From contig JBFMAV010000010.1 in the NCBI GenBank assembly GCA_040755535.1, positions 1-64,000 of the forward strand: a stretch of 64,000 bases of DNA, written 5' to 3'. The position numbers and the translations under genes were made by a program. The notes under the pieces were generated by a model. It made no database searches, had not been told where the DNA came from, and saw nothing but the letters and a program-made list of their open reading frames with translations. The stretch comes from Aquabacter sp040755535. Its GTDB lineage: Bacteria; Pseudomonadota; Alphaproteobacteria; Rhizobiales; Xanthobacteraceae. The first letter of the stretch is position 1, and each line of letters starts with the position of its first letter. This document shows positions 47,777-55,785 of the stretch, piece by piece.

Positions 47777-49401
47777 GCGCTGCGCTCCATGGGGCTTGCG
47801 AGCGGCAGCAGCCCGCGCGCCTCCAGACCCTCGCGGACCATTTTCTTGGTGATCTTGCCATAGGCGGATTTCGGCAGGGCCTCGAAAACGAAGACGCGCT
47901 TGGGCAGCTTGTAGCGGGCGATCTTGCCCTCCAGGAAGGCGATCAGGTCGGCTTCCACGATCTCAAAGCCCGCCCGGGGCACGCAGACCGCGACCCCCAC
48001 CTCGCCCCACATGGGATCGGGCACGCCGACGATGGCCACCTCCGCCACGGCCGGATGCTGGAGCACCTTCTCCTCCACTTCGCGCGGATAGACGTTGGAG
48101 CCGCCGGATATGTACATGTCGGAGGCGCGACCGGTGATGTAGACGAAGCCCTGTTCGTCCATGTGGCCGAGATCGCCGGTGCGGAACCAGCCGTTGCGGA
48201 ACGCCTTCGCATTGGCGTCCGGGTTGTTGTAATAGCCCGCGAACACCGCGACCCCGCACACGCAGATTTCCCCGGTCTCGAACGGCGCCACTTCGCGGCC
48301 CGCCTCGTCCTGGATCTGCACCTGCATGCCGGTGCGCTCGAAGCCGCAGGTGCCGACCTTCACATGGGGGCCGTCTTCCGGCTCATGCAAGGCGGGCGGC
48401 AGAACCGTGATGTTGCCGGTGACTTCCCCGAGCCCGAAATACTGCACCAGCACCTTGCCGAGCTTCGCCAAGGCCCGCTTCTGGTCCTCGCGATACATGG
48501 GCGCGCCGGCATAGATGAGGTAGCGCAGGCTGGAATGGTCGTGCAGGTCCACGCTCGGATGCTCCACCAGCAGCTTGGTGATGGTGGGCACGGTGAAAAG
48601 GTTGGTGACGCGCCATTTTTCCACCAGCCGCCAGGCTTCGTCCGCATCGAACCGGTCGGAGGGGAGCAGGATGGTCTTGGCGGCGCGCGCGGTCTGGACA
48701 AGCTGGTGGATGCCCGCCCCGTGGGAGAGCGGGGCCACCACCAGGGACGCATCCTCCTGGGTGGTTCCGGGCATTAGGTCGCACAGATGGTTGGTGATGA
48801 CGAAGCCCATCTGGCCGTGGGTGAGCACGGCGGCCTTGGGACGCCCCGTCGTGCCCGAGGTGAAGAAGAACCAGCAGGGGTCGTCATGCTCCACATCCGC
48901 CACGTCCGGCCGCGCCCCGAGATGGGCGTCGACAATGTCCGCATAGCTCTCGCCGAAGGGTGCGGAACCGATGGCGATCACGGTGGCGATGGCCGGCGCC
49001 TCGCGCCGCGCGGCCATCACATGATCGGGAAAATCCGCATGGCAGATCATGGCGATCGCGCCCGAGGCGGAGGCGAGATAGGCGACCTCGTCCGGCGTCT
49101 GGCGGAAATTGGTGGGGACCCAGACCGCGCCGATGCGGAAGCAGGCGAACATGCTCTCGAACATTTCGAGGCAGTTCTTGGACTGAGTCAGCACCCGGTC
49201 GCCCTTGCCGATGCCGCGCGCAAGCAGGCCCGCCGCCATGGCGTCCACGCGCGCATCCATCTGCGCCCAGGTGGTTTCCTGCGCCCCATGGACGAAGCCG
49301 ATGGCCTGCGGGAAGCGGCGGGCCGCCTGGCGCAGGACATGGGACAGGTTCATGACCCGCTTGGAACAGGGCACGAGGCCCCCTTTCGGACTGCTCACCA
49401 T
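47773..49401 (-). CDS. AMP-dependent acyl-CoA synthetase
   Basis: Adenylate-forming ligase of 542 residues. The phosphate loop is FFTSGTTGRPKAAVLTHG near residue 180. Further motifs are YFGLGEVTG near 330 and GWFRTGDLGHMDEQGF near 418, and the catalytic Lys is likely in KSAYGKITKK near 520. Start 49401 has GGCGAA upstream; ATG 49353 (MNLSHVLRQ) is an alternative. It is 40 bp after the IclR gene and translationally linked to the PPC pair. Likely substrate is the acid imported by the divergent TRAP system. Confidence 0.9.
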   Translation of the reverse strand: MVSSPKGGLVPCSKRVMNLSHVLRQAARRFPQAIGFVHGAQETTWAQMDARVDAMAAGLLARGIGKGDRVLTQSKNCLEMFESMFACFRIGAVWVPTNFRQTPDEVAYLASASGAIAMICHADFPDHVMAARREAPAIATVIAIGSAPFGESYADIVDAHLGARPDVADVEHDDPCWFFFTSGTTGRPKAAVLTHGQMGFVITNHLCDLMPGTTQEDASLVVAPLSHGAGIHQLVQTARAAKTILLPSDRFDADEAWRLVEKWRVTNLFTVPTITKLLVEHPSVDLHDHSSLRYLIYAGAPMYREDQKRALAKLGKVLVQYFGLGEVTGNITVLPPALHEPEDGPHVKVGTCGFERTGMQVQIQDEAGREVAPFETGEICVCGVAVFAGYYNNPDANAKAFRNGWFRTGDLGHMDEQGFVYITGRASDMYISGGSNVYPREVEEKVLQHPAVAEVAIVGVPDPMWGEVGVAVCVPRAGFEIVEADLIAFLEGKIARYKLPKRVFVFEALPKSAYGKITKKMVREGLEARGLLPLASPMERSA

Positions 49402-49441
49402 GGGGATTTCGCCTTCGGATGGGTCATGGATGGGATGCGCC

Positions 49442-50293
49442 TCAGGATCGCGCCCGGGCCAAGGCGCGCGCCGGTTTGGGCGCGCCGGCCTGCGCCCCGG
49501 CAAGGGCTGCGGACAGGCGCTCGGCCTCGCGCTGGAGCAGCGGTGCGAGCGCGTGCCGGCGGTCTTCGGTGAGGCGGCTCTCGATGGCCGCGATGGACAA
49601 GGCGCCCGCCGGGCGCCCGTCGGGCCCCGGCACGGCGATGCCGATGCCCCAAGAGCCCGGCACCACCAGGCCGGGATTGACCGCATAGCCCCGCGCGCGG
49701 GTCTCTTCCACCAGGGTCAAAAGGAAATCCGGCGCGCAGCCGGGAAACTCCGCCGCCAGCAGCGCCGCGTTGCGGGCCAGGATGGCTTTCACGTCGCTGT
49801 CGGGCAGGGCCGCGAGCAAAGCAAGGCTTCCCGCGCCGATGCCGAGCGGGTGGCGGTCGCCGGCCTGGAGCACATGGGTGCGGATGGGGAAGGGGCCTTC
49901 CTCGCGATGCAGGCAGACCGCGAAATCATCCCGCGGCACGGAGAGAAACGCACTGTCCCCGCTTTCGCGCGCGAGCCGCGCCAGCCCGTCGCGCGCCAGA
50001 GCGTGAATGCCGAATCGCTCGCTCGCCAGCACGCCTAGGACATAGGCTTCCGGGCCGATATGATAGCGCCGTGTGGTCGGGTCCTGATCCAGCAGGCCCG
50101 AGCGCACCAAGGCGAGAAGAACGCGCCGCGCCGTGGGCTTGGGGAGGGATGACGTGGCCACGATATCCGACAGCCGCGCGCCGGCCGTGCCCGCGCGCCC
50201 CACCAGCAGCAGCAGCGCGATGGCGCGCTCGATGCTCCGTGTCCCACCGGGCCCCGCCTCTTCGGCGGCGCCGTTTCCTCGCCCTTGATCCAT
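49442..50293 (-). CDS. IclR-family transcriptional regulator
   Basis: Regulator of 283 residues. The N-terminal winged helix is at about residues 19-80 (RLSDIVATSSLPKPTARRVL), and the effector domain ends with PDGRPAGALSIAAIESRLTE. It is divergent from the TRAP genes and upstream of the ligase operon, so it probably controls both. The palindrome TCCAT-ATG-ATGGA (50289-50301) spans its start codon and TTCT-GCC-AGAA (50340-50350) lies in the shared promoter region. Confidence 0.9.
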   Translation of the reverse strand: MDQGRGNGAAEEAGPGGTRSIERAIALLLLVGRAGTAGARLSDIVATSSLPKPTARRVLLALVRSGLLDQDPTTRRYHIGPEAYVLGVLASERFGIHALARDGLARLARESGDSAFLSVPRDDFAVCLHREEGPFPIRTHVLQAGDRHPLGIGAGSLALLAALPDSDVKAILARNAALLAAEFPGCAPDFLLTLVEETRARGYAVNPGLVVPGSWGIGIAVPGPDGRPAGALSIAAIESRLTEDRRHALAPLLQREAERLSAALAGAQAGAPKPARALARARS

Positions 50294-50339
50294 ATGATGG
50301 ACCTGATTCTGTGATTGGAGCTAGACAGCCCGAGGTCAG

Positions 50340-50350
50340 TTCTGCCAGAA
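50340..50350. promoter_or_regulatory. Candidate IclR operator in divergent promoter region
   Basis: TTCT-GCC-AGAA, extended to AGTTCTGCCAGAAACT at 50338-50353, is an imperfect palindrome. It is in the 178-bp gap between the IclR and dctP genes. Binding is inferred from position only. Confidence 0.35.
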
Positions 50351-50471
50351 ACTCTATCTCTGTTGAGGCGGTGGCCACAAGAGCCCCGTCCAGTGCAGCA
50401 ATAATCGGTCCATCACTTGGACCTGGGATGGGAAGCAGGCCACGACCGGCCGCCAAGGGAGGAAATGAAAC

Positions 50472-51491
50472 ATGTCTCTGAGCCGTCGCACCCTGTTGAA
50501 GGCGAGTGCCGCCACCATGCTCGTGGGCGGCATCGCCGCGCCGCACGTGGCGCGCGCCCAGAGCGCGGAATATTCCTACAAATACGCCAACAACCTGCCC
50601 GTCACGCACCCCATGAACGTGCGCGCCAACGAGATGGCCGAGGCCATCAAGAAGGAGACCGACGGCAAGGTCGAGATCAAGGTGTTCCCGTCCAGCCAGC
50701 TCGGCGGTGACACCGACATGCTGAGCCAGCTGCGCTCGGGCGGCATCGAATTCTTCACCCTCTCGCCGCTGATCCTCTCGACGCTGGTGCCGAACGCCTC
50801 CATCTCCGGCATCGGCTTCGCCTTCCCCGACTATGCCACCGTGTGGAAGGCCATGGACGGGGATCTCGGCGCCTATGTGCGCGGCCAGATTTCCAAGTTC
50901 GGCCTCGTCGCCATGGACAAGATCTGGGACAACGGCTTCCGCCAGACCACCACCTCCACCAAGCCGATCCAGACCTCCGCCGACTTCAAGGGGCTGAAGA
51001 TCCGCGTGCCGGTCTCCCCGCTCTGGACCTCCATGTTCAAGGCGTTCGATTCGGCCCCGGCCTCCATCAATTTCGCCGAGGTCTATACCGCGCTCCAGAC
51101 CGGCGTGGTGGATGCGCAGGAAAACCCGCTGGCCATCATCTCCACGGCCAAGCTCTACGAAGTGCAGAAGAACTGCTCGCTCACCAACCATATGTGGGAC
51201 GGCTTCTGGTTCCTGGCCAACCGCCGCGCCTTCGAGCGTCTGCCGGAAAACCTGCGCACCATCGTCGCGAAGAACATCAATCTCGCCGGCGAGAAGGAGC
51301 GCACCGACGTCGCGGCGCTCAATGCCGGCCTCCAGAAAGACCTGACCGACAAGGGCATGGCCTTCAACACCACGAGCCCCGACAGCTTCCGCGACAAACT
51401 GCGCTCCGCCGGCTTCTATGCCGAATGGAAGGGCAAATATGGCGACGAGGCCTGGGCCATGCTGGAGAAATATTCCGGCAAGCTGTCCTGA
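50472..51491 (+). CDS. dctP: TRAP transporter substrate-binding protein (DctP family)
   Basis: Periplasmic solute-binding protein of 339 residues. The leader MSLSRRTLLKASAATML is Tat-like (SRRTLL) and cleavage is likely after ARA. The mature domain has the DctP pattern (HPMNVRANEMAEAIKKETDG, and LKIRVPVSPLW with the Arg that usually pairs with the substrate carboxylate). GGGAGGAAATG precedes the start. Ligand is likely an organic acid but not identified. Confidence 0.93.
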   Translation: MSLSRRTLLKASAATMLVGGIAAPHVARAQSAEYSYKYANNLPVTHPMNVRANEMAEAIKKETDGKVEIKVFPSSQLGGDTDMLSQLRSGGIEFFTLSPLILSTLVPNASISGIGFAFPDYATVWKAMDGDLGAYVRGQISKFGLVAMDKIWDNGFRQTTTSTKPIQTSADFKGLKIRVPVSPLWTSMFKAFDSAPASINFAEVYTALQTGVVDAQENPLAIISTAKLYEVQKNCSLTNHMWDGFWFLANRRAFERLPENLRTIVAKNINLAGEKERTDVAALNAGLQKDLTDKGMAFNTTSPDSFRDKLRSAGFYAEWKGKYGDEAWAMLEKYSGKLS

Positions 51492-51514
51492 TCGCCGCCT
51501 GACTGTCTCACGGC

Positions 51515-51536
51515 CCGGGGCGCGCAGGCGCCCCGG
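51515..51536. terminator. Intercistronic hairpin between dctP and dctQM
   Basis: Perfect 8-bp stem CCGGGGCG / CGCCCCGG with loop CGCAGG, 23 bp after the dctP stop and without a T-run. It may partly stop transcription or protect dctP message, giving excess binding protein over permease. Confidence 0.5.
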
Positions 51537-51562
51537 CGCACGTCATCCAACGGACCCTCGCC

Positions 51563-53425
51563 ATGGCTTCCGCAGCCGACGACAGCTTGCCCCTGGTCTC
51601 CGAAACCGAGGCGCCCCGCAAGGGCTCGGGCTTCATGCGCCCGGTGGAGGCGCTCGCCTCCGCGCTTCTTCTCGTCGTCGTGGGCCTGCTTCTGGCGGGG
51701 GCTGTGTCCCGCTATTTCTTCTCGCTGCCGGTGGTGTGGATCGACGAGGTCGCCTCCATCACCTTCATCTGGCTCGCCATGCTCGGCTCCATCATCGCTT
51801 TGGACCGAAACGAGCACCTGAAGCTCACGCTTCTCACCCGCCTGCTCTCGCCCGCCGCCGCCGCCTTCGTGGAGACGCTTGGCCTTCTGCTGGTGGCCGC
51901 CTTCCTGCTCGCGCTCGCCTATCCGGCGGTGGACTATATGATGGAGGAATCCTTCATCACGACGCCGGCCCTCAACATTTCCGGCTCCTATCGCGCCACG
52001 GCCCTGCCCGTCGGCATTATCGGCATGGCGGCGCTCGCGGTGGCGCAGGCGGTGCGGCGCGGCACGCTGCGCGACATCCTGGTCAGTCTTGTGCTGATCG
52101 CCGCTGTCCTCGGCGCGCTCTGGCTCGCCGCTCCCATGCTGATGAAGGCGGGGAACATCACCATCGTCCTGTTCCTGGTGGGCTTCGTCGCCGCGTGCCT
52201 CGCGGGCGGCGTGCCCATCGCCTTCTGCTTCGGCATCGGCACGGTGAGCTATCTCGCCTTCTCCACCCATGTCCCGGTCTTCGTGATGATCGGGCGCATG
52301 GACGAGGGCATGTCGAGCCTCATCCTCCTGTCCGTTCCGGTGTTCGTGCTGCTCGGCTGCATCCTGGATTCCACCGGCATGGGCAAGGCGATCGTGGATT
52401 TCCTCGCCTCGCTGCTCGGCCATGTGAAGGCGGGCATGTCCTATGTGCTGCTCGGCTCATTGTTCGTGGTCTCGGGCATTTCCGGCTCCAAGGTCTCCGA
52501 CATGGCGACGGTGGCCCCCGCCCTGTTCCCGGAAATGAAGCGGCGCGGCCATAAGCCCAAGGAGATGATCGCGCTGCTCGCCACCGGCGCGGCCATGGCG
52601 GACACGGTGCCGCCCTCCATCGTCCTCATCGTGCTGGGCTCGGTGGCGGGCGTCTCCATCGCGGCCCTTTTCACCTCCGGCTTCGTGGTGGCCATGGTGC
52701 TGCTGGCCGCGCTCGCGGGCCTCGCGCGCTGGAAGGCGCGCCACGAGGACATGACCGGCGTGCGGCGCCTCTCGGGCAAGCTCATCGGCCGCACCGCGCT
52801 CGTCGCGGCCCCGGCGCTGGTGCTGCCCTTCCTGATCCGCAGCGCGGTGTCGAGCGGCATGGCCACCGCCACCGAGGTCTCCACCTTCGCGGTGGTCTAT
52901 GCCTTCTTCATCGGCATCGTGCTCTATGGCGGCATCTCGCTGCGCACCTTCTATTCCATGCTGGTGGAGACCGCCGCGCTCACTGGCGCCATCCTCATGA
53001 TCCTCGCCTGCGCGGTCGCCATGGCCTGGGCCATCACCCAGGCCGGCATCGCCCAGGACCTCGCGAACGTCATGGCGGCGCTGCCGGGCGGCTGGATCGG
53101 CTTCATGGCCGTCTCCATCATCGTCTTCCTGGTGCTGGGCTGCATCCTGGAAGGGCTGCCGGCCATCGTGCTGATGGCGCCGCTCATGTATCCCATCGCC
53201 CGCAAGCTTGGGATCAACGACATCCAATATTCCATGGTCATCGTCTCGGCCATGAATATCGGCCTCATGACGCCGCCCATCGGCATCGGCTTCTATCTCG
53301 CCTGCAAGATCGGCAACGTCTCCCCCGACGAGGCCATCAGCGCCATCTGGCCCTATCTCATCGCCTTGTTCATCGGCCTGATCGTGATCGCCGCCGTGCC
53401 CTGGATCTCCACCGGCTTCCTGTGA
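51563..53425 (+). CDS. TRAP transporter fused permease DctQM
   Basis: Membrane protein of 620 residues joining the small subunit (DctQ, about residues 1-185, four helices, FSLPVVWIDEVASITFIWLA) to the large subunit (DctM, about 190-620, with GVPIAFCFGIGTVSYL and MTPPIGIGFYLACKIGNVSP). Fused QM forms are known in TRAP systems. It completes an Na-driven carboxylate importer with the upstream DctP. Its stop is only 11 bp from the stop of the convergent formyltransferase gene. Confidence 0.93.
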   Translation: MASAADDSLPLVSETEAPRKGSGFMRPVEALASALLLVVVGLLLAGAVSRYFFSLPVVWIDEVASITFIWLAMLGSIIALDRNEHLKLTLLTRLLSPAAAAFVETLGLLLVAAFLLALAYPAVDYMMEESFITTPALNISGSYRATALPVGIIGMAALAVAQAVRRGTLRDILVSLVLIAAVLGALWLAAPMLMKAGNITIVLFLVGFVAACLAGGVPIAFCFGIGTVSYLAFSTHVPVFVMIGRMDEGMSSLILLSVPVFVLLGCILDSTGMGKAIVDFLASLLGHVKAGMSYVLLGSLFVVSGISGSKVSDMATVAPALFPEMKRRGHKPKEMIALLATGAAMADTVPPSIVLIVLGSVAGVSIAALFTSGFVVAMVLLAALAGLARWKARHEDMTGVRRLSGKLIGRTALVAAPALVLPFLIRSAVSSGMATATEVSTFAVVYAFFIGIVLYGGISLRTFYSMLVETAALTGAILMILACAVAMAWAITQAGIAQDLANVMAALPGGWIGFMAVSIIVFLVLGCILEGLPAIVLMAPLMYPIARKLGINDIQYSMVIVSAMNIGLMTPPIGIGFYLACKIGNVSPDEAISAIWPYLIALFIGLIVIAAVPWISTGFL

Positions 53426-53436
53426 GGGCTGCGCCG

Positions 53437-54396
53437 TCAGGCGTAGCGCTCAAGGCCGGTCGGATCGAAGCGCGGCAGGTCTTCGCAGGGCGCATTGGCG
53501 TGGATCGGCGCGCGCATGCGCTCCAGAAGCGCCGGCGTGAAGGCGGGGGCGACGTCCAATGTCTCCAGCGCTCCGGTTTCGCCGGCCCGGAAACGCCGCC
53601 AGAGCGCGTCGGTGAGGTGGGACGCGAGCGGACCCACGGGCTCGATCAGCTTGTCGTAGAAGATGTGCCGATCGTCGGGCAGGCGGCCCGATGCGTCCAC
53701 CACGGTCATGGGCGGGGACACGCCGATCACCGGCCCGGTGTCGATTTCCGTACTCACCTGGTGAAGGCTCCAGACGGTTTCGCTCGCGCCCCGCGCCTCC
53801 AGGTCCTCGTCGGGCGCCGGCCCCGCTCCGTGGCCGTGGAGCAGGTCGGAGGGATGGAAATTATAGATGCCGTAGGCGGGCATGGCGATGATGCGCGGGC
53901 CGATGACCTGGCCGAACACGCAGCTCAGGATCACGTCCGGCCGCCAGTCCTCGCGCAGGATCTGCCGGAAGCCATCTGTCTTCACTTCGCCGGTGAAGAC
54001 CGGCGCGCCGGCCTGAAGCGCGGATTCGACAATGGCGGTTTCCATCTCGATCCGCTGCTCCGCGTCGAGATATTTCCAGATGCGCTTTTTGAGGCCGATG
54101 CGGGCCGCCGTGTCCACCGGATCGTCGGTGGCGAGGCCCGCGATGGTGATCCGGCCGGGAAACCGCGCCGCATAGGCCTTTACCGCCTCAAGAGCGAGAA
54201 ACCCATATTCGAAGCTCGCGAAGAGGACGATCCGCATGCCGGTGTCCGCCGCCGCGCGCTCGTCAGGCGCGGGCAGGATGAGTTCGCCCCAGCGGGACTC
54301 GGGCACGGGCAGGAACCGCCGCCCCGCATGGGTGAGGAGCCGGATGTTCAGCGGCCCGTCGCGCTCCAGATCGGCGGGAAGAAAATCGGATTTCAT
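53437..54396 (-). CDS. Formyltransferase-family protein
   Basis: Protein of 319 residues. A ~60-residue N-terminal extension precedes a formyltransferase fold (MRIVLFASFEYGFLALEAVK). The catalytic Asn-His-Asp triad is visible in YNFHPSDLLHG (about residue 190) and STEIDTGPVIG (about 230). It lacks a clear tRNA-binding C-terminal domain, so it is not Fmt. Candidates are an amino-sugar N-formyltransferase or a folate-linked enzyme. It is divergent from a UDP-glucuronate decarboxylase gene, a pairing reminiscent of the two halves of ArnA. Substrate is unproven. Confidence 0.75.
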   Translation of the reverse strand: MKSDFLPADLERDGPLNIRLLTHAGRRFLPVPESRWGELILPAPDERAAADTGMRIVLFASFEYGFLALEAVKAYAARFPGRITIAGLATDDPVDTAARIGLKKRIWKYLDAEQRIEMETAIVESALQAGAPVFTGEVKTDGFRQILREDWRPDVILSCVFGQVIGPRIIAMPAYGIYNFHPSDLLHGHGAGPAPDEDLEARGASETVWSLHQVSTEIDTGPVIGVSPPMTVVDASGRLPDDRHIFYDKLIEPVGPLASHLTDALWRRFRAGETGALETLDVAPAFTPALLERMRAPIHANAPCEDLPRFDPTGLERYA

Positions 54397-54669
54397 GGCA
54401 ATGCCTTGGGAAAACATCTCAACAATCGCCGCGCCAGGGAATCGACGGATCCGTCCGGCGGGTCCTGTCCCGTCTAGCTGAAACGTGCGCCGTTTGCATG
54501 TGTCGATCCCCCGAGGATGTGCGGCCGCCCTGGGGGGCGGGCAATGGTCCGGGGAGCCCGAGGCGCGTGGCGGAGTGCGCTTTTCGGCTTGGCGCCCGAG
54601 GCCTTGTGTGGTGAAGACGGACGGCTCGCCCCTGTGATCGGCGCGGGCGCTGATGAAACGGAACCGCCT

Positions 54670-55674
54670 ATGCAGCTCGATGCCAAGTCCCTCCTGCCCG
54701 CGCGCATCGCCGTTACCGGCGGCGCCGGCTTCCTCGGTTCGCATCTGTGCGACCTGCTGCTGGCCCAGGGACACGAGGTGCTGTGCATCGACAATTTCTA
54801 CACGGGCACACGGCGCAATATCGAGCACCTGCTCGCCCATCCCCGCTTCGAGCTGATGCGCCACGACGTGACGTTCCCTTTCTATATCGAGGTGGACGCC
54901 ATCTATAATCTCGCCTGTCCCGCCTCGCCGGTTCACTATCAGTTCGACCCGGTCCAGACGACCAAGACCAGCGTGATCGGCGCCATCAATGCGCTGGGCC
55001 TCGCCAAGCGGCTGAAGGTGCCGGTGCTCCAGGCCTCCACGTCCGAGATTTACGGCGATCCGCAGGAGCATCCCCAGACCGAAGCCTATTGGGGCAATGT
55101 GAACACGATCGGCCCGCGCGCCTGCTATGACGAGGGCAAGCGCTGCGCGGAGACGCTGTTCTTCGACTATCACCGCCAGCATGCCTTGCAGATCAAGGTG
55201 GCGCGCATCTTCAACACCTATGGCCCGCGCATGCACCCCAATGACGGGCGCGTCGTCTCCAATTTCGTGGTCCAGGCCCTCACCGGGCAGGACATTACCT
55301 TGTTCGGCGACGGCAGCCAGACCCGCTCCTTCTGCTATGTGGACGATCTGGTGGCGGGGCTCGAAGCCCTCATGACGGCCCCCGCCGAGGTGACCGGCCC
55401 CGTTAATCTCGGCAATCCCGAGGAATTCACCATCGCCGAACTGGCGGCCGAAGTGCTGGATCTGGTGGGAGGCTCCTCCAAGCTGGTGTACAAGCCCCTG
55501 CCGCAGGACGACCCGCGTCAGCGCCGGCCGGACATTTCCCGCGCCCAGGCGCAATTGGGATGGGCGCCGAGCGTGCGCCTGCGCGAGGGGCTGAAGAAGA
55601 CCATCGCCTATTTTGAGGGCCTGCTGGCGGAAAAGAACCGGCGCGACGGACGGGATCTCGCAGCGGGGGCTTGA
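54670..55674 (+). CDS. uxs: UDP-glucuronate decarboxylase (UDP-xylose synthase)
   Basis: Extended SDR of 334 residues converting UDP-glucuronate to UDP-xylose. NAD-binding TGGAGFLGSHLCDLLL is near residue 15. The diagnostic NLACPASPVHYQFDPVQTTK (about 78), the Tyr-Lys pair in CYDEGKRCAE (about 155) and ARIFNTYGPRMHP match UXS. ATG 54670 fits the family start; the frame is open upstream to 54517 without homology. It supplies a pentose nucleotide sugar, probably to the polysaccharide locus beginning at 59.6 kb. Confidence 0.92.
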   Translation: MQLDAKSLLPARIAVTGGAGFLGSHLCDLLLAQGHEVLCIDNFYTGTRRNIEHLLAHPRFELMRHDVTFPFYIEVDAIYNLACPASPVHYQFDPVQTTKTSVIGAINALGLAKRLKVPVLQASTSEIYGDPQEHPQTEAYWGNVNTIGPRACYDEGKRCAETLFFDYHRQHALQIKVARIFNTYGPRMHPNDGRVVSNFVVQALTGQDITLFGDGSQTRSFCYVDDLVAGLEALMTAPAEVTGPVNLGNPEEFTIAELAAEVLDLVGGSSKLVYKPLPQDDPRQRRPDISRAQAQLGWAPSVRLREGLKKTIAYFEGLLAEKNRRDGRDLAAGA

Positions 55675-55722
55675 GCAGGAGACATTCTGGGGACGTTCAG
55701 GATAGTCGTTTTCCTATTTTGA

Positions 55723-55735
55723 AAGTGACTTGAAT
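55723..55735. promoter_or_regulatory. Promoter motif shared with the alpha/beta hydrolase gene
   Basis: AAGTGACTTGAAT is identical to 12459-12471. It lies in a short AT-rich stretch about 50 bp upstream of the amidase start. Exact 13-base matches arise by chance in a window this long, so the shared promoter context is the only support. Confidence 0.3.
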
Positions 55736-55785
55736 TTCGCTCCGCGCGGCGCGATCACCAGGGACCGCGTCTCAGGGAGGTGTCC

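Noticed and set aside
53437..55554. A 705-codon minus-strand frame as one gene
   Set aside because: Only the last 319 codons have a formyltransferase pattern; the rest shadows the UDP-xylose synthase gene on the other strand.
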